Notes under the pieces: generated by a model
The model's input: only the letters and a program-made list of their open reading frames with translations
The model's database searches: none
What the model was told of the DNA's origin: nothing
Program-made: the position numbers and the translations under genes
Assembly (NCBI RefSeq): GCF_020966755.1
Contig: NZ_JAJKFT010000010.1
Span: 3,628,481 to 3,692,480 of the forward strand
Source: Blastopirellula sediminis
Lineage (GTDB): Bacteria > Planctomycetota > Planctomycetia > Pirellulales > Pirellulaceae
Direction: 5' to 3'
DNA: 64,000 nt
Part shown: piece by piece, positions 17,782 through 24,826 of the stretch
How positions within the stretch are numbered: position 1 is the stretch's first letter
Layout: every line of letters begins with the position of its first letter

Positions 17782-18546
17782 CTAATCAGCGATCTGCAAA
17801 TCCCAAGACTTCATTCGGTCAAGATACGAGTTCTCGGTCAAATTAAAGTGGAGCGGAGTCAGGGTGATGTCCCCCTTCTCGAGCGCCGAAAGATCGGTTT
17901 CTTCCGATCCGTGTTCGGGACGCGGATCCCCGGTCGCCCAGAAATAGTCGCGTCCTTTGGGGTCTTTGCGGCGGATAAAGTGCTCGCCGTATCGGGCCAG
18001 ACCCATCGGTACAACCTTTACAACCGATTTTTTCCGCATCGCGGCGGTCGGCATGTTCAGGTTGAACAGCTGCGAAGGCTCCCCTTTTTGGGCCAGGATT
18101 TTCTCGATGATCTCTCGCGCCTTGAGGGCGGCGACGTCAAACAGCGGGTGCTCGTCCCATTCCAGCGAGACCGCAACGCTGGTAATCCCAAAGAAGGCGC
18201 CTTCGATCGCCGCGGCGACCGTTCCGGAATAAAGAACGTTGATCCCGGCGTTCAGCCCGCCGTTGATCCCGCTGACGATCAGATCAGGGCGTTTCTTGCA
18301 AAACTCGAAAACGCCGATTTTGACGCAGTCGGCCGGGCTCCCTTCCACGGCGTAGCCGCGAAGGCGATCGCCGTCGTACGCTTCTTTGCAGATCAAGGGA
18401 CTCAAAAAGGTAATCGAGTGCCCGACGCCGCTCTGCTCGGTCGCTGGAGCGACCACGGTGACGTTTCCAATCTTTTGCAATTGGCGCTCCATCGCGGCCA
18501 ATCCGGGGGCGTAAATTCCGTCGTCGTTCGTCAGCAAGATTTCCAT
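17782..18546 (-). CDS. surE: 5'/3'-nucleotidase SurE
   Basis: A 254-residue SurE, a metal-dependent nucleoside monophosphate phosphatase acting on 5' and 3' nucleotides. It starts MEILLTNDDGIYAPG, where the Asp-Asp pair at residues 8-9 is the metal site; VVAPATEQSGVGHSIT (about 35-50) and VSGINGGLNAGINVLYSGTV (about 90-110) are the other conserved loops. The ATG at 18546 gives the family length and has a GGATGGA ribosome-site candidate; an upstream ATG at 18588 is less likely. It is divergent from guaA. Confidence 0.9.
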   Translation of the reverse strand: MEILLTNDDGIYAPGLAAMERQLQKIGNVTVVAPATEQSGVGHSITFLSPLICKEAYDGDRLRGYAVEGSPADCVKIGVFEFCKKRPDLIVSGINGGLNAGINVLYSGTVAAAIEGAFFGITSVAVSLEWDEHPLFDVAALKAREIIEKILAQKGEPSQLFNLNMPTAAMRKKSVVKVVPMGLARYGEHFIRRKDPKGRDYFWATGDPRPEHGSEETDLSALEKGDITLTPLHFNLTENSYLDRMKSWDLQIAD

Positions 18547-18698
18547 CGTTCCATCCGGTTGTGCGCTAAGATCCGTGTTGAACTTCATGCTAGGCGGGGC
18601 CGCGACAAGGGTAAACCGGGGCGCGGCGGCCAAAAGTTGGTTCCCAAGCAAACTTCACGCTCGCGACTTGCCGCAGCCAGATGAGGGGGCGTGCTAGT

Positions 18699-18726
18699 TT
18701 GCAGCAATTCGCGATGGCGATATAAT
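18699..18726 (+). promoter_or_regulatory. sigma-70 promoter of guaA
   Basis: TTGCAG (18699-18704), a 16-base spacer and a perfect TATAAT (18721-18726). Expected start of transcription is near 18733, which gives a leader of about 60 bases before guaA that includes the hairpin at 18742-18761. Confidence 0.65.
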
Positions 18727-18741
18727 ACGCGGTTTCCTTCA

Positions 18742-18767
18742 CCCGCCGGATTCTGGGCGGGCTTTTT
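18742..18767 (+). terminator. terminator-like hairpin in the guaA leader
   Basis: Stem CCCGCC (18742-18747) with GGCGGG (18756-18761), 8-base loop, followed by CTTTTTCG. It lies between the guaA promoter and the guaA start, with no plus-strand gene upstream, so it looks like an attenuator. The stem is only six GC pairs. Confidence 0.55.
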
Positions 18768-18794
18768 CGTTTCCGGTTTGACGGAAGGATGACG

Positions 18795-20378
18795 ATGACG
18801 GCTCCCGCGAATGACAACACCTCTGACGCCTCTCGCATCTCCGATGAAAAGATTCTCGTCCTCGACTTTGGTTCGCAGTACGCCCAGCTGATCGCTCGCC
18901 GCGTTCGCGAACAGAACGTCTATTGCGAAATCGTCCGGCACGACATCTCGGTTGAGCGGATCGCCGCGCATAATCCCCGGGGGATCATCCTCTCGGGCGG
19001 ACCGTCGAGCGTCTACGAAGATGGCGCCCCGCAGTGCGATCCGGGGCTCTTTTCGATGGGCATTCCGGTACTCGGCATCTGCTACGGCATGCAGCTGATG
19101 TGTCAGGCGTTCGGCGGCTCGGTGAAGAACACCTCGCACCGCGAATATGGGCACGCCAAGATTCGCATCGCCGCCAACGAAGATCTGTTCGGCGGTCTGC
19201 CGAGCGAAACCGACGTCTGGATGAGCCACGGCGACCAGGTCGCCAACGTCGCCGACTCGTTCGAGCCGCTGGCCCACACGTCGACCTGCCCGATCGCGGC
19301 GATGCGGCACAAGGAACTGCCGCTCTACGCGATGCAGTTTCACCCGGAAGTGACCCACACGCCGCTCGGCTTTCAGATTCTCCGCAACTTCGTGATTGCA
19401 ATCTGCGAGTGCGAAGGGCTCTGGAAACTGCATGACTTCGCCCAGCAGACGATCGCCGAGATTCGCGAGCGGGTCGGCAATGACCGCGTCATCTGCGGCC
19501 TTTCAGGCGGCGTCGACTCTTCGGTGGTCGCCGCTTTGCTATACCAGGCGATTGGCCCGCAATTGTCGTGCATTCTGGTCGATAACGGCCTGCTCCGAAA
19601 ACAAGAGGCGGAGTCGGTAATCTCCGAGTTCACCAAGCACTTCAAGACCGATCTTCATGTAGTCGCCGGTAAGGACGCCTTCCTGGAGCAATTGGCCGGC
19701 ATCGAAGAGCCGCAGGAAAAACGCCGCCGCATCGGCTACCAGTTTGTCGAGTGTTTCAAAGCGGAAGCCCGCAAAATCAAAGACGCCAAATACCTGGCGC
19801 AAGGGACGCTGTACCCCGACGTGATCGAAAGCGGCGCCGCGATCGACGGCCCGGCCGCGACGATCAAACTGCATCACAATGTGGGCGGTCTGCCGAAAGA
19901 ACTCGGCTTTGAACTGATCGAACCGCTTCGCGACCTCTTCAAAGACGAAGTCCGTAAGCTTGGTCTGGAACTGGGGCTGCCGGAAGATCTGGTCTGGCGT
20001 CATCCCTTCCCCGGACCCGGTTTGGCGGTTCGTTGCCTGGGCGAGGTGACCGACGAAAAATTAGCGGTGCTCCGCGAGGCCGACTCGATCGTCGTTAGCG
20101 AGATCAAAGCGGCCGGCCTCTATCGCTCGACCTCCCAGGCATTTGCCGTCCTGCTGCCGGTGCAAAGCGTCGGCGTAATGGGAGACGCGCGAACCTATGA
20201 AAACGCGGTCGCCGTCCGCTGCGTCAACACCGACGACTTCATGACCGCCACTTGGAGCGACCTGCCGTACGAAGTGCTGGCCCGAATTTCGACCCGAATC
20301 ATCAACGAGGTCAAAGGGGTCAACCGCGTTTGCTACGACATCAGCACCAAACCGCCGGCGACGATCGAGTGGGAATAA
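18795..20378 (+). CDS. guaA: GMP synthase (glutamine-hydrolysing)
   Basis: A 527-residue GuaA, which aminates XMP to GMP. The N-terminal class I amidotransferase has the nucleophile in GICYGMQ (Cys about residue 96) and the His-Glu of [10 protein letters not shown] (about 180). The synthetase domain has the P-loop LSGGVDSS (about 236), and the C-terminal dimer domain ends PPATIEWE. Two in-frame ATGs exist (18789, 18795); the GGAAGG ribosome site at 18783-18788 is spaced 6 bases from 18795 and touches 18789, so 18795 is preferred. guaB lies 12 kb away. Confidence 0.97.
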   Translation: MTAPANDNTSDASRISDEKILVLDFGSQYAQLIARRVREQNVYCEIVRHDISVERIAAHNPRGIILSGGPSSVYEDGAPQCDPGLFSMGIPVLGICYGMQLMCQAFGGSVKNTSHREYGHAKIRIAANEDLFGGLPSETDVWMSHGDQVANVADSFEPLAHTSTCPIAAMRHKELPLYAMQFHPEVTHTPLGFQILRNFVIAICECEGLWKLHDFAQQTIAEIRERVGNDRVICGLSGGVDSSVVAALLYQAIGPQLSCILVDNGLLRKQEAESVISEFTKHFKTDLHVVAGKDAFLEQLAGIEEPQEKRRRIGYQFVECFKAEARKIKDAKYLAQGTLYPDVIESGAAIDGPAATIKLHHNVGGLPKELGFELIEPLRDLFKDEVRKLGLELGLPEDLVWRHPFPGPGLAVRCLGEVTDEKLAVLREADSIVVSEIKAAGLYRSTSQAFAVLLPVQSVGVMGDARTYENAVAVRCVNTDDFMTATWSDLPYEVLARISTRIINEVKGVNRVCYDISTKPPATIEWE

Positions 20379-20421
20379 CGCCGCTCGGCTAGAAGTCGTA
20401 CAATAGCAACCATTCCCGGGC

Positions 20422-20493
20422 GCCACGGCTCTGTGAGTCGTGCGGCGTAGACTGGCTTGTCACGTCGGAAGACACGGCTCACAGAGCCGTGGC
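20422..20493. repeat. palindromic intergenic element
   Basis: Arms of 16 perfect base pairs (20422-20437 with 20478-20493; core GCCACGGCTCTGTGAG), extendable to 21 with one mismatch, separated by about 40 bases. It lies 43 bp after guaA. Confidence 0.7.
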
Positions 20494-20513
20494 ACACGTG
20501 ATTTATTCGCACA

Positions 20514-20554
20514 AGAAATAAAAACGGACGCGACTGTTGGGAACAGTCGCGTCC
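20514..20554 (-). terminator. orphan minus-strand terminator
   Basis: 13-bp perfect stem (20526-20538 with 20542-20554), loop GGG. Reading the minus strand, the hairpin is followed by GTTTTTATTT. No minus-strand gene ends here. Confidence 0.45.
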
Positions 20555-20786
20555 ATGAACGGAAACTTCGCTCGTTCGGCAATCCTGGCAGGCGGGGCGA
20601 GCTGGTGGGTACTCGAGGCCAGGGCTGCTAACGATCGCGTGGAGTTGAGATAAGAGTTTTTGCCCGAACTGATGTTCGATTGCCCAATGATATCATTCTA
20701 TCGTGATCTTACAACCATTAATTCGCTGTTTTGGGAAGAATTCTTCCTGTCGCCCAGCAGCGGGCAGATCGCATGCACAAAATCGC

Positions 20787-20792
20787 TATAAT
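20787..20792 (+). promoter_or_regulatory. -10 box candidate for ettA
   Basis: Perfect TATAAT 70 bases before the ettA start. No good -35 hexamer is seen at 16-18 bases upstream. Confidence 0.4.
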
Positions 20793-20861
20793 CGGTAGCG
20801 ATTCTTTATTACCCGCACCATCACTAAACGCTAGCTACGAAAGACGTTAGAGAGTACCTGC

Positions 20862-22535
20862 ATGGGTAAAAAATACATTTATACGATCGAGAATTTAAAC
20901 AAAAAGTTCGGCACGCGCGAGATCATCAAGGATATGTGGCTCTCGTTTTATCCCGGCGCCAAGATCGGCGTCCTGGGGCGAAACGGCGCCGGTAAGAGCA
21001 CTATCCTGAAGATCATGGCCGGGATCGATAAAGAATTCGATGGCAAGGCGGAGCTGACGCCCGGCTTTACTGTCGGCTATCTCCCCCAAGAGCCGCAGCT
21101 GAACCCGGACAAGGACGTCTTCGGTAACGTCGAAGAAGCGGTCGCCGGGCGTCGTGCGCTGGTCGAGCGCTTCAACGAGATCAGCATGAAGCTGGGCGAG
21201 CCGCTCGAAGATGACGAGATGAACGCCCTCTACGAAGAGATGGGGAAGCTGCAGGATCAGATCGAAGTGACCAACAGCTGGGAACTCGATCGCGAAATCG
21301 AAATCGCGATGGACGCGATGAACCTGCCGCCGGGAGACGCCGACGTTTCGAAGCTCTCTGGTGGTGAACGCCGCCGCGTCGCCCTTTGCCAGCTGCTGCT
21401 GAAGAAGCCCGACCTGCTGCTCCTCGACGAACCGACGAACCACCTCGACGCCGAGTCGATTCTGTGGCTGGAACATCACCTCCAGGCCTACCGCGGCACG
21501 ATTGTCGCGATCACCCACGATCGTTACTTCCTGGACAACGTCGCCGGCTGGATTCTGGAACTCGAATTCGGTCGCAGCTACCCGTACGAAGGGAACTACT
21601 CTTCGTGGTTGGAACAAAAGCAGAAGCGTCTGGCGCTGGAAGAAAAGCAGTCGGAAGCTCGTCAGAAGTTCCTGGCCAACGAATTGGAATGGATTCGCAG
21701 CTCGCAGAAAGCGAAGCAGTCGAAGGGTAAGGCCCGTATCAACGCCTACGAAAAGTTGGCGGCCGAGCAGTTCGTCGAACGGAATGACGAATTCGAAATC
21801 CAGATTCCGCCTGGTAAGCACCTGGGCGACCTGGTGATCGAAGCGACCAACGTCAGCAAGGCGTACGACGATCGCGTCCTGATCGACAACCTCAGCTTCC
21901 GCCTCCCGGCGGGCGGCATCATCGGCGTGGTCGGCCCGAACGGCGCCGGCAAGACGACCCTCTTCCGGATGTTGACCGGCGAGACGGCGCCTGACTCGGG
22001 TGAGATCCGCTTCGGCTCGACCGTCGAACTTGGCTACGTCGACCAGTCGCGTGACGCTCTCGACCCCAACAAGACCGTCTTCGAGGAAATCTCAGGCGGG
22101 CACGATACCATCGTGATGGGGAACAAGAAGGTCCACGCTCGCGGGTACGTGTCGCGGTTCAACTTCCGCGGTCCTGACCAGGAAAAGAAGGTCGGCGTGC
22201 TGTCCGGCGGTGAACGAAACCGCGTCCACTTGGCGACGCTGCTTCGCCGCGGTTCGAACGTGCTGCTGCTCGACGAACCGACGAACGACTTGGACGTCGA
22301 TACGCTTCGTTCGCTGGAAGAAGCGATCATGAACTACGCCGGATGCGTGGTGGTGGTCAGCCACGATCGTTGGTTCCTCGACCGGCTCGCGACCCATATC
22401 CTGGCGTTTGAAGGAGACGGGTACGTTCACTGGACGGAAGGAAACTTCAGCACGTACGAAAACCAACGGCGCGAACGTCTCGGTATCGATCCGGATCATC
22501 CGCCCCGCTTTAAGTACAAGAAACTGCAACACTAA
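20862..22535 (+). CDS. ettA: energy-dependent translational throttle EttA (ABC-F)
   Basis: A 557-residue ABC-F ATPase with no membrane spans and two nucleotide-binding domains: Walker A GRNGAGKST (about residues 39-47) and GPNGAGKTT (about 358-366), signatures LSGGERRRVAL and LSGGERNRVHLA, and Walker B LLLLDEPTNHLD and VLLLDEPTNDLD. A charged Glu/Lys/Arg linker separates the two. EttA binds the ribosomal E site and gates the first elongation steps according to ADP/ATP ratio. The length and the opening YIYTIENLNKKFG are typical of EttA. Confidence 0.95.
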   Translation: MGKKYIYTIENLNKKFGTREIIKDMWLSFYPGAKIGVLGRNGAGKSTILKIMAGIDKEFDGKAELTPGFTVGYLPQEPQLNPDKDVFGNVEEAVAGRRALVERFNEISMKLGEPLEDDEMNALYEEMGKLQDQIEVTNSWELDREIEIAMDAMNLPPGDADVSKLSGGERRRVALCQLLLKKPDLLLLDEPTNHLDAESILWLEHHLQAYRGTIVAITHDRYFLDNVAGWILELEFGRSYPYEGNYSSWLEQKQKRLALEEKQSEARQKFLANELEWIRSSQKAKQSKGKARINAYEKLAAEQFVERNDEFEIQIPPGKHLGDLVIEATNVSKAYDDRVLIDNLSFRLPAGGIIGVVGPNGAGKTTLFRMLTGETAPDSGEIRFGSTVELGYVDQSRDALDPNKTVFEEISGGHDTIVMGNKKVHARGYVSRFNFRGPDQEKKVGVLSGGERNRVHLATLLRRGSNVLLLDEPTNDLDVDTLRSLEEAIMNYAGCVVVVSHDRWFLDRLATHILAFEGDGYVHWTEGNFSTYENQRRERLGIDPDHPPRFKYKKLQH

Positions 22536-22655
22536 ATACGATTGGAAAATGGTTCGTCTTGCCGCAGAGTCTTGACCTTGCGGCGACGATCCGTTACCAA
22601 CAATTGCTTGCTCCGAATTATTCAAGATGTTGATTTAACTACGAGGTATTAAGCC

Positions 22656-22847
22656 GTGTCCATCATTCGCGTTGGTTCCAATCAGAAGTATTCCGACGGT
22701 TGGGAATCTGCGTTCGGGAAAGAGCCTGCCAAGAAGAGCTCCCCCGCGAAAAAGAGCGACGCTGCCGCCGCCAAGAAGCCTGCCAAAACCGCCAAGAAGA
22801 CTTCGGCCAAGCCGGCCGCCAAGAAGACGGCGAAGAAAAAGAAGTAG
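22656..22847 (+). CDS. small basic Lys/Ala-rich protein
   Basis: A 63-residue protein starting with GTG, with an ACGAGG ribosome site 9 bases upstream. A short conserved-looking head (RVGSNQKYSDGWESAFG) is followed by an H1-like tail of Lys/Ala/Pro repeats (AKKPAKTAKKTSAKPAAKK). The tail suggests nucleic-acid binding, but the function is unknown. It lies between ettA and a strong terminator at 22915-22954. Confidence 0.65.
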   Translation: MSIIRVGSNQKYSDGWESAFGKEPAKKSSPAKKSDAAAAKKPAKTAKKTSAKPAAKKTAKKKK

Positions 22848-22914
22848 CGGCTTCTCCGCTTCGTGCGAAGCGACTGGGCCGCTCGATCGGCTTAAACTAG
22901 CGATATAACGAGAA

Positions 22915-22954
22915 ACGGCCGCGGCGATTGTTCGCCGTGGCCGTATTTTCTTTT
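22915..22954 (+). terminator. terminator after the small basic protein gene
   Basis: 12-bp stem (22915-22926 with 22933-22944, with one G-U pair), loop ATTGTT, then ATTTTCTTTTC. It sits about 70 bp after the small basic protein stop and before the convergent gene at 22990. Confidence 0.8.
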
Positions 22955-22989
22955 CTTGTCGCCAGATGGCGGATTAGGCGGCGGGACGA

Positions 22990-23238
22990 TTAGTCCCAGG
23001 GCTCTTCCCCTTCCACGTCGTCAAAGTCGTCGCCGGCGTGCCAGCGCTCGAGCGCGGCGATTACGGTGTCCCGTTCTTCGCGGTTCGTCCAGAGCGACTC
23101 CCCTTGTTCCAGCCGGACTTCGTACTGTCCTTCGCACAAGCAATCGTCGGCGCCGCAGAAGTGCGGTACGTCCGAGATCCACAAGATCCGGTAAAGGGGG
23201 ACGTGCTTGTCGTCAATCATGCAAAACAACGAAGACAT
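22990..23238 (-). CDS. small conserved protein with Cys cluster
   Basis: An 82-residue acidic protein with a Cys-rich centre (FCGADDCLCEGQYEVRLEQGESLW, about 27-50) and an acidic tail (DDFDDVEGEE). A GAGGAG ribosome site precedes the ATG at 23238. The pattern Cys-x4-Cys-x-Cys could bind metal, which is speculative. It is probably independent of proC, which ends at 23322 on the same strand. Confidence 0.55.
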   Translation of the reverse strand: MSSLFCMIDDKHVPLYRILWISDVPHFCGADDCLCEGQYEVRLEQGESLWTNREERDTVIAALERWHAGDDFDDVEGEEPWD

Positions 23239-23321
23239 TTCGCTATCTCCTCACGGCGCATTTCGCCTGCTTATCGCCTGCCGTTAATTATAGTTTCGCG
23301 GAAAAGGGGCGTGCGCAGAAT

Positions 23322-24125
23322 TTATTCGGCCCCAAGTTCCTTCGAGCGGGCGGTCGCCGCGACCACCGCGTCATAAGCCGCCGACCGAAATCCCCCCGCT
23401 TCTAGCGCCTGAAGGCCCGCGATCGTCGTTCCGCCGGGGCTGGCGACCCGATCTTTAAGGACGCCGGGATGATCGCCGGTTTCGAGCACCATGCCGGCCG
23501 CGCCGCGAACCGTTTGGGCGGCCAACTGCAATGCGGCGTCGCGCGGCAGTCCGACCCTGACGCCGGCGTCGGCCAGCGCTTCGATCAGCACATAGACGTA
23601 AGCCGGACCTGAGCCTGACAGCCCTGTCACGGCATCCATCAACTTCTCGTCGACCTTGCGAACGACTCCGACAGCGCCCATCAGCTGCTCAATCAAGGCG
23701 GCGTCTTCGGCGGTCGCCCCGCTGCCGGTGCAGAAGGCCGAGGCGCTTTCGCCGATCAGGCAGGGCGTGTTCGGCATCACCCGGATGATGCGGGTCGAGC
23801 CGGTCCAATCGGCCAGTTTGGCCAGCGAAGTGCCGGCCGCGATCGAGACCAGCAGGATGTTGTCGCCGATCTTGCCGAGCCCCGCGATAGCTGCTTGCAT
23901 CATCTGCGGTTTGACTGCCAGGAAGATAACGTCGACCTCTTTGGCCAGGCCGGCCGCTTTGTCGCTGACGGCGGCGCCGGGGACCAATTTGCCAAAACTG
24001 GCTAGTGCCGCCGGAAACGGGTCGACCGCGACGATATCGGCCGGATGGACCAGATCGGCCCGAACAAAGCCGCTGGCAAGGGCTTGCGCCATCTGCCCGG
24101 CGCCCAGGAACCCGATTTTGCTCAT
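23322..24125 (-). CDS. proC: pyrroline-5-carboxylate reductase
   Basis: A 267-residue ProC, the last step of proline synthesis: NADPH-dependent reduction of pyrroline-5-carboxylate. The N-terminal Rossmann loop GFLGAGQMAQAL (about 4-15), FLAVKPQMM (about 71-79), MPNTPCLIGE (about 118-127) and the C-terminal GLSGSGPAYVY and SPGGTTIAGLQALE motifs are all present. Length matches the family. Confidence 0.95.
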   Translation of the reverse strand: MSKIGFLGAGQMAQALASGFVRADLVHPADIVAVDPFPAALASFGKLVPGAAVSDKAAGLAKEVDVIFLAVKPQMMQAAIAGLGKIGDNILLVSIAAGTSLAKLADWTGSTRIIRVMPNTPCLIGESASAFCTGSGATAEDAALIEQLMGAVGVVRKVDEKLMDAVTGLSGSGPAYVYVLIEALADAGVRVGLPRDAALQLAAQTVRGAAGMVLETGDHPGVLKDRVASPGGTTIAGLQALEAGGFRSAAYDAVVAATARSKELGAE

Positions 24126-24299
24126 TTTCAGCCGACCTTCCGCAGGTTTGCTCGTAAGGGGAAACGCTCAATGCTAAAGAATTGCCCTCCCAGGGACAAT
24201 GCGGCCGGGGAAATGCCGCAGATTGGTCTGGACGCCGCTCGCCGATTTTGACACAGTCGCCCGCGCAAATCTTCAGGATCGTTGCGGAAGGAGAGAGTC

Positions 24300-24671
24300 A
24301 TGTACCAAAAATGGATGAAAGTGGCGTTGTTGGGGCTGTTCGTGCTGGCGCTGTCCGGAACTCCGGCCAAGGCCGAGTGGGGAGTCTACAATCCGTTCGG
24401 CAGTAAGCCGGCCAAAAAGACCGCCAAGAAGGAACCGAGCACGCTGTCGAAGATGAATCACAGCACGCAGCAGTTCTTCAGCAAGACGGCCGACTTTCTG
24501 AACCCGTTTAACGACGCCGACGAAAAGCCGAAGAAGAAAGTGATTCCAAAGGTCTCGCGAACCAAAGAAACGAATAGCTCGTGGTGGAGCTCGATGTTCG
24601 GCGGCGGCAGCGAACCGGAACCGCCCGAAACGGTCGATCAGTTCATGTCGCTCGATCGCCCGAAGTTCTAA
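24300..24671 (+). CDS. small secreted protein, unknown
   Basis: A 123-residue protein with a signal peptide (MYQKWMKVALLGLFVLALSG, cleavage near AKA-EW, about 26). The mature part is basic then acidic, with low-complexity Lys/Pro segments (KPAKKTAKKEPS) and repeated NPF motifs (YNPFGSKP, LNPFNDAD). A GGAAGGAG ribosome site precedes the ATG at 24300. No family is recognised. A strong terminator follows. Confidence 0.65.
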   Translation: MYQKWMKVALLGLFVLALSGTPAKAEWGVYNPFGSKPAKKTAKKEPSTLSKMNHSTQQFFSKTADFLNPFNDADEKPKKKVIPKVSRTKETNSSWWSSMFGGGSEPEPPETVDQFMSLDRPKF

Positions 24672-24697
24672 CAGCTTTCGGCAGACGAAACAAATCG

Positions 24698-24731
24698 AAG
24701 GGCGTACCGCCGCTGCGGCCGCCCTTTTTTT
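24698..24731 (+). terminator. terminator after the small secreted protein gene
   Basis: GC-rich stem with one bulge (about 24700-24710 with 24715-24724) followed by seven T residues (24725-24731). Strong. Confidence 0.75.
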
Positions 24732-24826
24732 ATGCGCACTGGACTCTCCTACCTTGCGCAAATCGGCGTTCGATTCCCTTGACCTTTCCCACTCGTTTTG
24801 GTCAGTTCGGACTAGTAAGGTCGTAC

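Larger units (their letters stand above)
20379..20861. other. guaA-ettA intergenic region
   Basis: About 480 bp without a gene. It holds an inverted repeat at 20422-20493, a 13-bp hairpin at 20526-20554 whose A-tract lies on its 5' side (so it would act as a terminator on the minus strand), and a TATAAT box at 20787-20792. No tRNA, SRP RNA or RNase P RNA signature is visible. Confidence 0.6.

Noticed and set aside
18727-18794. Purine riboswitch before guaA
   Set aside because: The leader of about 60 bases holds only a short GC hairpin with a T-run; there is no room or three-way-junction pattern for a known purine aptamer.
20379-20861. SRP RNA, tmRNA or tRNA in the guaA-ettA gap
   Set aside because: An AGCAGCC stretch occurs on the minus strand, but the GGAAGG apex of SRP RNA and any tRNA cloverleaf are absent.
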